A DNA stretch of 64,000 nucleotides from Bacteroidota bacterium (lineage in GTDB: Bacteria > Bacteroidota > Bacteroidia > Chitinophagales > Chitinophagaceae). The notes below the pieces were generated by a model that was given only the letters and a program-made list of their open reading frames with translations, ran no database searches and was not told the DNA's origin. Below are positions 18,320-25,775 of the stretch, piece after piece; positions within the stretch are counted from its first letter, which is position 1, and each line of letters starts with the position of its first letter. The stretch is taken from assembly GCA_016868815.1 (NCBI GenBank), contig VGFQ01000001.1, positions 248,001 to 312,000 on the forward strand, in the 5' to 3' direction. A program made the translations under genes and the position numbers.

Positions 18320-19444
18320 TTATAGAGTGGATATAGACAGGTTTTTTTTCAGAACGTCATAGAGGGCGTCCCGGGCAATGGCCTTTTGCAGGATTCTACC
18401 ATCCGGCCCGATCAGCCAGTTGAAGGGGATGCTGTCAATCCGCCAACGACGAATCACAGGCCCTTCCCAGACACCCGTATCGATCAGATGCAAGCCCGGC
18501 ACTTGCCGCGTCGATGTCAGAAAGCTCCAAGTATCCTTTTCCGCATCAAGGGCAATATTCACGACCTGCAGCCTGCCTGCCCGGATCCATGGCTGCAGGC
18601 GCTTCTCTTCGTCCAAGAAGGCGATGCAGGGATTGCACCAGGTGGACCAGAAGTTGACCAGCAGATGACGACCGGGGGCCGAAACAGGCAGTCGGTTACC
18701 GAGAGCATCGGGGAGGGCCAATGGGGGAAGACTGTCGCCGATGGCCAGTTCGACTTCAAATGTTTTCAGATAGTCCAGCGCACGAGCCCGCAGCCGGGCA
18801 ACGCGCGTATGATGCGGAAACCGCGCCTCCGTCCGAAGAATGAAGGCTTTTAGCGAGTCAAAGTCGCGTCCAAAGTCTACATAGGTATATGTGTAGAGGA
18901 AAGCCCCCGGACTGGAAACGGTATCGGCATAGCGGTGGTAGTCTCGCTGCACTAAGACCCGCACAGAATCATACTGCGAGATCCATTGCTGTCGCACGGC
19001 CACGTCACTCGCCTGCTCCGCCTGCTCCATAGATGAAGCATTCTGCTCCGCCTGCTCCCACTGACGCTGCAAGAATGCCCATAGCGGGGTGTTGACAGAG
19101 GAGCGGACGACAACCATTTCGGATGGCAACACAATATCTCCTTCGATGGACGTCTCTCCGGGATGCAGTATAAAAGGCACCGAGAGGTCTGTGTTGCGCA
19201 CATGCAGCCGGCATGGGTGTTCTTCATCTACGGGGATGTGCAACATGAGCGTCTCATCATTGGAGCGGAGCGTGGCTGAATGAAGGATGCGCGCTTCCCT
19301 GCTGTCACCTGGCAGTGTCTCAATAATGACCGTTCGATGGATCGCATGTCGAAGGCGAAGCTGGAGTGTCGCGGTTGGCTGCTGCGCCGGCCGACAGGCA
19401 TGCAGTGAGATCAGGCTGAGGATGCAGATAAAGGCCCTGGGCAT
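18320..19444 (-). CDS. Thioredoxin-fold lipoprotein (TlpA/ResA-like)
   Basis: The 374-residue envelope protein has a lipobox ending LHAC (Cys17), so it is probably lipidated. The first 230 residues are a beta-rich region followed by a charged, Glu/Gln-rich helical part, as in Bacteroidota proteins with a DUF4369-like N-terminus. From about residue 233 there is a thioredoxin fold with active site WCNPC (Cys270, Cys273) and the cis-proline context SIPFNWLI. It probably reduces disulfides or acts in cytochrome c maturation outside the cytoplasm. It stands alone, convergent with the E2 gene. Confidence 0.85.
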   Translation of the reverse strand: MPRAFICILSLISLHACRPAQQPTATLQLRLRHAIHRTVIIETLPGDSREARILHSATLRSNDETLMLHIPVDEEHPCRLHVRNTDLSVPFILHPGETSIEGDIVLPSEMVVVRSSVNTPLWAFLQRQWEQAEQNASSMEQAEQASDVAVRQQWISQYDSVRVLVQRDYHRYADTVSSPGAFLYTYTYVDFGRDFDSLKAFILRTEARFPHHTRVARLRARALDYLKTFEVELAIGDSLPPLALPDALGNRLPVSAPGRHLLVNFWSTWCNPCIAFLDEEKRLQPWIRAGRLQVVNIALDAEKDTWSFLTSTRQVPGLHLIDTGVWEGPVIRRWRIDSIPFNWLIGPDGRILQKAIARDALYDVLKKNLSISTL

Positions 19445-19476
19445 AAAAAAAAGGTCGCGGCGGATTGATGTGAACT

Positions 19477-19484
19477 CAAAAATA
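19477..19484 (-). promoter_or_regulatory. Candidate -7 box for the TlpA-like lipoprotein
   Basis: The minus strand reads TATTTTTG, an exact TAnnTTTG match, 33 bases upstream of the ATG. No convincing -33 TTG is placed at the expected distance. Confidence 0.35.
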
Positions 19485-19814
19485 ATATTTGTGTGGGAAG
19501 GGCTACTTCCTCACCCATTTCTCATAAATCTGACGTGCATAGCCGTATTGGCCCAAAGAGCTGCCGACATAGCCGTGAGCATCCAGAAGGTCTTCGCAGC
19601 AGCATCGTACGTATTGCCATGTATTATGGGATTTTATTTCCGGACTACCTTCACGCATCGACAAAGAATCATGAAAGGCATCAGCCAAACCATCAGCCAG
19701 GGGTGATTTCTGTACTTTCGCAGGACCCTTTAAAGCAAGTAAAGCCAGGAACAGGAAAGTGTAATGTGCTGTCCAGGCTGGTACCCCCTTGACAACCTTA
19801 TATCAAATAAGACC
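19485..19814. other. Intergenic stretch without a supported gene
   Basis: About 330 bases lie between the TlpA-like lipoprotein gene and the CoA-binding protein gene. On the minus strand a 61-codon frame opens with TTG (19503-19688) and could extend upstream without any ATG. It has no recognisable family or upstream signal, so I do not call it. No tRNA-like cloverleaf, repeat or terminator was found. Confidence 0.5.
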
Positions 19815-20186
19815 ATGGAAAGAAATGTGTCAAAGACAGTCGTCCTGGGAGCTTCCGTGAATCCGGAACGGTATAGCCACTTGGCCATACAGTTACTCCG
19901 GAATGCAGGAAGGGAAGTGCTGGCCGTCGGTCCAAAACCTGGCCGGGTGGCAGATGTTGATATCCAGGAGTTGCTACCCCAGGCAGAGGGCGTAGACACC
20001 GTCACCCTCTATCTGAACCCTTCAAACCAGCGGTCTTACTATGAAGATATCCTGCGACTGGAGCCCCGGAGGATTATTTTTAACCCAGGGACGGAAAATC
20101 CGGAACTCGAAGCATTAGCGACTGCCCGAGGCATTGAGGTCCAACACGCCTGTACACTGGTACTGGTGCGAACAGGGCAGTATTAA
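19815..20186 (+). CDS. CoA-binding Rossmann-fold protein (YccU-like)
   Basis: The 123-residue single-domain protein belongs to the CoA-binding family that includes the NDP-forming acyl-CoA synthetase N-terminal domain. The nucleotide-binding start VVLGASVNPERYSH lies near residues 9-22, and the later NPGTENPELEALA and GIEVQHACTLV segments are typical. It lacks the catalytic domains of acyl-CoA synthetases, so it may bind CoA or regulate. The ATG at 19815 gives the expected N-terminus; 51 more in-frame bases upstream do not resemble the family. Confidence 0.85.
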   Translation: MERNVSKTVVLGASVNPERYSHLAIQLLRNAGREVLAVGPKPGRVADVDIQELLPQAEGVDTVTLYLNPSNQRSYYEDILRLEPRRIIFNPGTENPELEALATARGIEVQHACTLVLVRTGQY

Positions 20187-20229
20187 TAAGACCGATGCCA
20201 GGCTTCGGAAATAATACAGCCGGACATGC

Positions 20230-20607
20230 CTACCAGGGCTTTTCAAATGACGCTGCGTCCATTTTCCCCTTGTGATCCTTGAAGAGAGAGGGAGATGTAT
20301 TCTTCAGGTCAAGCGGGTTGCTGTTGCCGAACAGGCGCGACAGCAAGGCGATGGGTGTCAGAAAGACATAGAAAACGACAGAGAGCAGGATATTGGGAAC
20401 GATGAGGCTCAAAACATAGGTGAGCTTCATCCACAGCCAGTCGATCTTCTCGGCCAGACCCTGTGAGAGTAAACCTGCAACCCCTATCCCCAGTGCGGTG
20501 AGGAGGGCCCAGTTCATCCGGGTGATCACGTATACAGCGACCATGCCCAAGGTGATCACCAGCAGGGTGGTCTTGGGGTCTGATTTGATTTTTTTCGATG
20601 TGCTCAT
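20230..20607 (-). CDS. SxtJ-family small membrane protein
   Basis: The 125-residue protein has three hydrophobic helices (about 13-28, 33-47 and 62-90). It resembles SxtJ, a membrane protein of unknown biochemical role that recurrently accompanies NodU/CmcH-type carbamoyltransferases, including in saxitoxin clusters. It begins 32 bases after the carbamoyltransferase stop on the same strand, so the two are very likely co-transcribed. The small DUF5989 partner often found with this pair is not seen in the adjoining sequence. Confidence 0.75.
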   Translation of the reverse strand: MSTSKKIKSDPKTTLLVITLGMVAVYVITRMNWALLTALGIGVAGLLSQGLAEKIDWLWMKLTYVLSLIVPNILLSVVFYVFLTPIALLSRLFGNSNPLDLKNTSPSLFKDHKGKMDAASFEKPW

Positions 20608-20639
20608 AACTACGGTATCCGTTGAAGTATGAAGGGCTA

Positions 20640-22508
20640 TCAGTCCATTTTAAATTTCACCATCCACTTGTCCTTGTTTTCCCAGTCGGGCTGCTCGGTC
20701 TTGCAATAGACGAAGTCGCCTACGACGAGGTAGTCCATCTCTGTGCTCATAAAGCAACGGTAGGAGTCGTACGGCGTACAGACAATGGGCTCTCCCCGGA
20801 CGTTGAAGCTCGTGTTCACCACCAGGCCATACCCTGTCTGGCGCTCAAAGGCGCTGATCAGCGCGTGATAGCGGGGATTGGTCTCTTGATGAACTGTCTG
20901 GATGCGGGCGGAGAAGTCGAGGTGGGTGACCGATTGAATGTCGCTGCGCTTGTAGTATAGCTTTTCCCACAGATCCATGTCGTGATAGTTCTCCGGCAAT
21001 GTCGATCTGCGTGCTTCCAGCACCGGTGATACCACCAGCATGTAAGGGGAATCTTGTTCCAGCTGGAAATAATCTCCTTTCTTCTCTGCCAGCACAGAAG
21101 GGGCAAAGGGTCGGAAGCCTTCCCGGTATTTAATTTTCAGATTGAGTTTCTTCTGCATGTCAGGATTCCGGGCGTCGCCGAGGATGCTGCGGTTGCCCAG
21201 TGCCCGCGGGCCGAACTCCATGCGTCCCTGATGCCAGCCGACCACAGCGCCTTCCGCCAGCCGGGCGGCGATGAAGGTGCATAGCGACGAAAAGTCGGCA
21301 TAGAGATGAGAGACCGCCTTTACCTTTCGGTTCATGAGCATAATCTCCTTGTCGGAATAGTCGGGGCCGAGGTATGATCCAGACATAGTGTCCCTACTGC
21401 CGGGGTCCATCACACGGGCCTCTCCGAAATACATCGTGCTGACGGCCAGGGCCGCTCCCAGAGCGCCGCCCGCGTCTCCGGAGGCCGGCTGGAAGTAGAT
21501 GTCTTTGAAGATTTTCTTCCGGAGCAACTTGCCGTTCGCCACGCAGTTCAGGGCCACGCCGCCCGCCATGCAGAGATAGTCGGCGCCTGTGAGGCGCTTG
21601 GCCTCTTCCGCCATCCGGATGACGATCTCTTCGGTGACGATTTGAATGGCTAGAGCAAGGTTGCAGTGGCGCTGGTCAAGCTGGGCCTCACCTTCCCGCC
21701 GCGGGAACCCGAAGAGCTTCTCCCATTTATCATCCTGGACCATGCGGAGGCCCGTGGCATAGTTGAAGTAGTCCTGATTCAGCCAGATGGAGCCGTCCGG
21801 CTTGATATCTACCAGATGCTTTCGGATCAAGTCGGCAAACGCATGCGTCTCTTGGGCACTGGGGTTACCATAAGGCGCCAGGCCCATAAGCTTATACTCC
21901 CCGGAATTCACCGTGAAGCCCAGGTAGTAGGTAAAGGCACTATAGAGGAGGCCCACTGAATGCGGGAACTCCATCTCCTTAAGGATGCGGATCTGTCCCT
22001 GCTCTCCCAGTCCGATGGAGGCGGTGCACCATTCTCCCACCCCGTCGATGGTGAGGATGGCGGCCCGATCGTAGGGGCTGGGATGGTAGGCGCTTGCTGC
22101 ATGCGAAAGATGGTGTTCCGGAAATAAGAGTTTCACCTTTTTCTTGTCGTACGGTCCGACCTCCCGAAGGCCGTCGTAGAGCAACTTCTTGAGGAACATC
22201 TTTTCGTTGAGCCATACAGGAATGGCCTTCAGGAAAGAGACAAGACCCTTAGGTGCAAATGCGTAGTAGGTCTGCAACAGCCGCTCAAACTTTAAGAGGG
22301 GCTTGTCATAAAAAACGACGGCATCCAGCTCGTCGATGGATAAACCGGCATCTTCCAGGCAATAGCGAACCGCATGGACCGGGAAATTGGGCGTATGCTT
22401 ATCGCGTGTGAAACGTTCCTCCTGGGCAGCAGCCACGATCTTACCCCCGACAGTCACCGCAGCGGCTGAGTCATGGTAGAAAGCAGAGATTCCGAGTATC
22501 TTTTTCAT
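20640..22508 (-). CDS. NodU/CmcH-type O-carbamoyltransferase
   Basis: The 622-residue enzyme transfers a carbamoyl group from carbamoyl phosphate, through a carbamoyl-adenylate, to a hydroxyl of a sugar or secondary metabolite. The N-terminal ASKHA-like domain carries the metal-binding HxxxH within EHHLSHAASA (His132, His136) and ends with GGVALNCVANG. The C-terminal domain contains EFGPRALGNRSIL and FRPFAPSVL. The ATG at 22508 gives MKKILGISAFYHDSAAAV, the standard start, preferred over an ATG 15 bases upstream. With SxtJ it forms an isolated pair; no sugar-pathway genes adjoin, so the acceptor is unknown. Confidence 0.92.
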   Translation of the reverse strand: MKKILGISAFYHDSAAAVTVGGKIVAAAQEERFTRDKHTPNFPVHAVRYCLEDAGLSIDELDAVVFYDKPLLKFERLLQTYYAFAPKGLVSFLKAIPVWLNEKMFLKKLLYDGLREVGPYDKKKVKLLFPEHHLSHAASAYHPSPYDRAAILTIDGVGEWCTASIGLGEQGQIRILKEMEFPHSVGLLYSAFTYYLGFTVNSGEYKLMGLAPYGNPSAQETHAFADLIRKHLVDIKPDGSIWLNQDYFNYATGLRMVQDDKWEKLFGFPRREGEAQLDQRHCNLALAIQIVTEEIVIRMAEEAKRLTGADYLCMAGGVALNCVANGKLLRKKIFKDIYFQPASGDAGGALGAALAVSTMYFGEARVMDPGSRDTMSGSYLGPDYSDKEIMLMNRKVKAVSHLYADFSSLCTFIAARLAEGAVVGWHQGRMEFGPRALGNRSILGDARNPDMQKKLNLKIKYREGFRPFAPSVLAEKKGDYFQLEQDSPYMLVVSPVLEARRSTLPENYHDMDLWEKLYYKRSDIQSVTHLDFSARIQTVHQETNPRYHALISAFERQTGYGLVVNTSFNVRGEPIVCTPYDSYRCFMSTEMDYLVVGDFVYCKTEQPDWENKDKWMVKFKMD

Positions 22509-22548
22509 ATTTTTTTCACACATTCTTCCATAATGGTTGATACAACTT

Positions 22549-22572
22549 GGAGGCCTTCAGGTGAAGGACCCC
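22549..22572 (-). promoter_or_regulatory. Strong hairpin in the leader of the carbamoyltransferase gene
   Basis: The arms GGAGGCCTTCA and TGAAGGACCCC (plus strand), separated by GG, fold into an 11-pair stem on the minus-strand RNA with one mismatch and one G-U pair. It ends 40 bases before the start codon. No T-run follows, so it is not a terminator; a regulatory or RNA-stabilising leader is possible. Confidence 0.5.
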
Positions 22573-22619
22573 CCATCGCCCAGGTAGCAACGCTTGTATG
22601 AACGCAACCCATGTCCTCG

Positions 22620-22642
22620 ATATTATTGATAATCAATAATAT
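22620..22642. promoter_or_regulatory. 23-base perfect palindrome, candidate operator
   Basis: The arms ATATTATTGAT and ATCAATAATAT are exact reverse complements around a single A. The site lies in the AT-rich part of the gap between the divergent carbamoyltransferase and YkuK genes, 112 bases from the former start and 148 from the latter. It has the form of a dimeric regulator binding site. It shares a TGATAATCA core with Fur-type boxes but does not match the Fur consensus outside that core. Confidence 0.5.
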
Positions 22643-22789
22643 TTAGGCAGAATAAAGGACAAATAAAGAAAGAAGATCAGGTTATTGCAAGATGTCAATG
22701 AGTGATGATGGCTACCCTTAAAAAAATAGGCTTGTCTTCTACCAGGAAATATGCACTTATGAAATGCGTACTTTTATCACGCAATCATT

Positions 22790-23305
22790 ATGACCATGGA
22801 ATCCAATCCCACCCTCTTGCCGCCAGGGCCTAGGCCCTGGCGTAAGTTCAATGGCGAGCGGATTGAACTGCCCATCCGGGATGCCGTGGAAGAAGCCATC
22901 CGTCGGGAGTCGGCCTCGGGCAATCGGCTGAAAGTTTGCATCGGCACAGACTCGCAGGTTCGGGCTGGGGAAACAGATTTCGCCACGGTCATTGTATTCC
23001 TGCGGGAAGGCAGGGGCGGCTTCATGTTTCTGCATACCGAAAAGACAGACATCCCCTATTCCCTACGGGAACGCATGCTGGTGGAGGTCTCCAAAAGCAT
23101 CGAGATTGCCTATGAGCTCTGCGGGCTCTTCACGCAGTACGATGTGGCCATGGAAGTCCATGCCGACATCAACACCCATCCGAATTTCCGCAGCAACGAA
23201 GCCCTGCGGGAAGCCACCGGCTATATCCTGGGGATGGGCTTCGCCTTCAAGGCCAAGCCCGACGCCTTCGCCAGCAGCTGCTGTGCCGATAAATTTGTAG
23301 GCTAG
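22790..23305 (+). CDS. YkuK-family RNase H-like protein
   Basis: The 171-residue protein belongs to the DUF458/YkuK family, predicted to adopt an RNase H-like fold. The family blocks CIGTDSQV, AYELCGLF, MEVHADINTHPN and AFASSCCADK are all present; Asp and His in these are candidate metal ligands. Biochemical function is not established. A second ATG (22796) would shorten it by two residues. Its TAG stop shares the palindromic CTAG (23302-23305) with the stop of the convergent small membrane protein. Confidence 0.85.
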   Translation: MTMESNPTLLPPGPRPWRKFNGERIELPIRDAVEEAIRRESASGNRLKVCIGTDSQVRAGETDFATVIVFLREGRGGFMFLHTEKTDIPYSLRERMLVEVSKSIEIAYELCGLFTQYDVAMEVHADINTHPNFRSNEALREATGYILGMGFAFKAKPDAFASSCCADKFVG

Positions 23306-23487
23306 CCCTCGCGTCGGCGTGCACGAACATTCCAGTATCGTTCCAGGCACCCAAAAAGAAATAGGAAAGCCCCCACCAGCTGCCGGAATACCTTCCACCG
23401 GTCGCCAGCCCCATAGGCATCCCAGGCTCCCCAGACAGACAGCAGGAAGCCCAGGCCCAGCAGCACCATCACACAGATGGCCTTCAT
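23302..23487 (-). CDS. Small two-helix membrane protein
   Basis: The frame encodes 61 residues from the ATG at 23485-23487. One hydrophobic helix (MKAICVMVLLGLGFLLSVWG) is followed by a short loop and a second (LVGAFLFLFGCLERYW), then a basic tail RARRREG. An in-frame ATG 45 bases upstream would add a charged extension and seems less likely. It lies about 100 bases upstream of engB's 3' end on the same strand. No family recognised; coding status is supported by frame placement and membrane topology only. Confidence 0.5.
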   Translation of the reverse strand: MKAICVMVLLGLGFLLSVWGAWDAYGAGDRWKVFRQLVGAFLFLFGCLERYWNVRARRREG

Positions 23488-23587
23488 AGAGATTCGCTTA
23501 CTTGCAACCGTGTCTTCCGCCTGCATACGCATCCTTCATTCAAATGTCAACCCTCCCCAGCAAGGCCAGCAGAAGGACGAGAAGTCG

Positions 23588-24208
23588 TCAAAGCCTGCCC
23601 CCCGCATGCTCGGCATTCAGCTGGCCGATGTACTGTAAGATCTCCTCCCGGCCCGTTCCCTTCGCAGCGCTGGTCACGAAATACGGCGGCAACTCTTCCC
23701 AATGGGCCCGCATGGCTTCTAGGAAAGCCTGTACATGGCGGCTCACGGCGCGCTGCGTCTCCTTATCTGATTTTGTGAATACCAGGCAGAAGGGGACGCC
23801 CCATTCGCCCAGTTTATTGGCAAAGGCCAGGTCCTGCGCCTGGGGAGTGTGACGGGCATCCAGCAACAGGAACAAGACCCCCAGGTTCTCCCGCTTCCGC
23901 ACATAGCCCTCGATCATCTTTTCCCAAGCCTTGCGCTGGGTGGCAGATACCTTGGCAAAACCATAGCCCGGCAAGTCCACCAGATACCAAGAGAGCCGCT
24001 CACAGTCAACAGAGAAATGATTGATCAACTGGGTCTTACCCGGTGTGGCAGATGTCTTGGCCAGATGCTTGCGGCCGGTGAGTAGATTGATCAGCGACGA
24101 CTTCCCCACATTGCTCCTTCCAAGGAAGGCATATTCAGGCCTGTCCGGTGGCGGACAGAGCGCCAGGGAAGGACTGCTCACCAAATATGTTGCGCTTCGA
24201 ATCACCAT
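23588..24208 (-). CDS. engB: Ribosome biogenesis GTPase YihA/YsxC
   Basis: The 206-residue TRAFAC GTPase is needed for assembly of the large ribosomal subunit. The P-loop GRSNVGKS is at residues 30-37, the switch region TSATPGKT follows, G3 is DLPGYG, and G4 is TKSD near 136-139. I chose the ATG at 24206-24208, which gives MVIRSATYLV and matches the family start; an ATG 6 bases upstream is possible. It is divergent from the menaquinone methyltransferase gene. Confidence 0.93.
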   Translation of the reverse strand: MVIRSATYLVSSPSLALCPPPDRPEYAFLGRSNVGKSSLINLLTGRKHLAKTSATPGKTQLINHFSVDCERLSWYLVDLPGYGFAKVSATQRKAWEKMIEGYVRKRENLGVLFLLLDARHTPQAQDLAFANKLGEWGVPFCLVFTKSDKETQRAVSRHVQAFLEAMRAHWEELPPYFVTSAAKGTGREEILQYIGQLNAEHAGGRL

Positions 24209-24311
24209 GACCATCACTTCGGCACGAATTTCGTCATTTGTACCAGACTGGCTCTCGGAGGGCCCACCAATTCCTGCCCTTGGGAAAATCTAGCAGCGTA
24301 ATTTTACCCGT

Positions 24312-25055
24312 ATGACCGGTTTCGCCCACGACCACATCGTTCCTGACCCCAACGCTGGCCGCGATAAAAAGGCACAGGTTGCTGGCATGTTCGATGACAT
24401 TGCCCGCCGTTATGATTTCATGAACCGGTTCCTATCTGCCGGCATAGACATTGGATGGCGCAAGAAAGCCCTTCGCAAACTTAGCGCTAGCGCCCCTCGA
24501 GAGTTGCTGGACGTGGCGACCGGCACCGCCGAACTCGCCATCCTAGCCGCCCGGATGCTGAAGCCACAACAGATCCTTGGCATCGACATCTCCGAAGGGA
24601 TGCTGGAGGTGGGAAGGAAAAAAATAGCAGCAGCCGGGCTCAGCCCCATCATACAGCTCCGTACCGGCGACAGCGAGCGCATCGAAGCAGAAGACACATC
24701 CTTTGATGCCGTCACCGTATCCTTCGGCGTGCGCAATTTTGCCGACCTGACCCGAGGACTGACAGAGATCCACCGCGTACTCCGTCCAGACGGGACAATT
24801 CTCATCCTGGAATTCTCGAAACCAACCACATGGGGCCTGCGGCATCTCTACCGCTGGTACATGAACGTGCTGGCACCCTTCTTCGGAGGGCTCTTCACCC
24901 GCAACCCCGCTGCCTACCGATACTTGCATGCGTCCGTACAACATTTCCCCGAAGGCAATGCCTTTCTGGAAGTGCTGCAGTCGGCAGGCTTCCGGCAAAT
25001 GACTTGTGAAAAACTCAGCTTCGGAATATGCAGCATCTACTCCGCCATCAAGTGA
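24312..25055 (+). CDS. menG: Demethylmenaquinone methyltransferase
   Basis: The 247-residue SAM-dependent methyltransferase of the UbiE/MenG family performs the final methylation of menaquinone. Features include MFDDIARRYDFMNRFLS near 26-42, SAM motif I LLDVATGTAE near 65-74, and the family signature VSFGVRNFADL. Bacteroidota use menaquinone, so this step rather than the ubiquinone one is inferred. Its TGA overlaps the porT ATG by one base (TGATG), which implies translational coupling. Confidence 0.93.
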   Translation: MTGFAHDHIVPDPNAGRDKKAQVAGMFDDIARRYDFMNRFLSAGIDIGWRKKALRKLSASAPRELLDVATGTAELAILAARMLKPQQILGIDISEGMLEVGRKKIAAAGLSPIIQLRTGDSERIEAEDTSFDAVTVSFGVRNFADLTRGLTEIHRVLRPDGTILILEFSKPTTWGLRHLYRWYMNVLAPFFGGLFTRNPAAYRYLHASVQHFPEGNAFLEVLQSAGFRQMTCEKLSFGICSIYSAIK

Positions 25056-25765
25056 TGGTAATCGCCCTAACAATCCTAGTCATTGGGACAGCCAGGGCCC
25101 AGCGGGCCTTCAACCTGCCTGACCATGACAAGAAGCCCTATTACTTCGGCATCATCCTAGGCTATAATACTTCTCACTTCAACATCACCCATCACCCGGT
25201 CTACCTTGAGCGGGATACCATCCAGACGATTGAATCCCTCAACTCGGGTCGCGTCCACCTGGGCATCCTCTCCAACTGGCAGATGACTCCCCGACTAGAC
25301 CTGCGGTTCTATCCACTCAACCTGATCTTCAGCGAAAAGAAGTTCAGATACACGGAAAACCCAGCCTACCATAACAGCCAGCCGAAGACAACTACCGAAA
25401 GCGTCGAGTCCATCGTCATGAGCCTACCCCTACAGATCCGATTGAAAAGCGACCGCATCGGTAACTTCCGGGTCTACACCCTCGCCGGCGGTAAATATGA
25501 TTTCGACCTGGCCAGCAACGCCGGCTCCCGCAATGCAGAGAATACGGTGAAGGTGTTGAAGTCAGACTTTGGCGTCGAGGGAGGCATCGGATTCCAGTTC
25601 TTCTTCCGCTATTTTATCTTCTCCCCAGAGATCAAGTTCAGCTACGGCGTGACCAACGTCCACGCGCGCGATGCATCCCTGCGCTACTCCAATGTGGTCG
25701 ATAAGATGAACTCCCGTATGATCCTCTTCTCACTGCATTTCGAAGGAGGTGGCATCGGATTCTGA
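25055..25765 (+). CDS. porT: PorT-like outer-membrane protein of the type IX secretion system
   Basis: The 236-residue protein has a signal peptide (MVIALTILVIGTARA, then Q) and a series of amphipathic strands typical of a small beta-barrel. It resembles PorT/SprT, an outer-membrane component required for T9SS secretion, and has the usual place directly downstream of ubiE/menG. The ATG at 25055 overlaps the menG stop as TGATG; an ATG 27 bases earlier inside menG would disturb the signal peptide. It ends FEGGGIGF. Confidence 0.85.
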   Translation: MVIALTILVIGTARAQRAFNLPDHDKKPYYFGIILGYNTSHFNITHHPVYLERDTIQTIESLNSGRVHLGILSNWQMTPRLDLRFYPLNLIFSEKKFRYTENPAYHNSQPKTTTESVESIVMSLPLQIRLKSDRIGNFRVYTLAGGKYDFDLASNAGSRNAENTVKVLKSDFGVEGGIGFQFFFRYFIFSPEIKFSYGVTNVHARDASLRYSNVVDKMNSRMILFSLHFEGGGIGF

Positions 25766-25775
25766 CAGCGGCTTC

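Noticed and set aside
19503..19688. 61-codon minus-strand frame in the gap before the CoA-binding gene
   Set aside because: TTG start, no ATG in the extended frame, no recognisable family; left as intergenic.
22620..22642. Fur or FNR box
   Set aside because: Outside the TGATAATCA core the arms do not match Fur, and FNR sites have a 4-base rather than a 1-base spacer.
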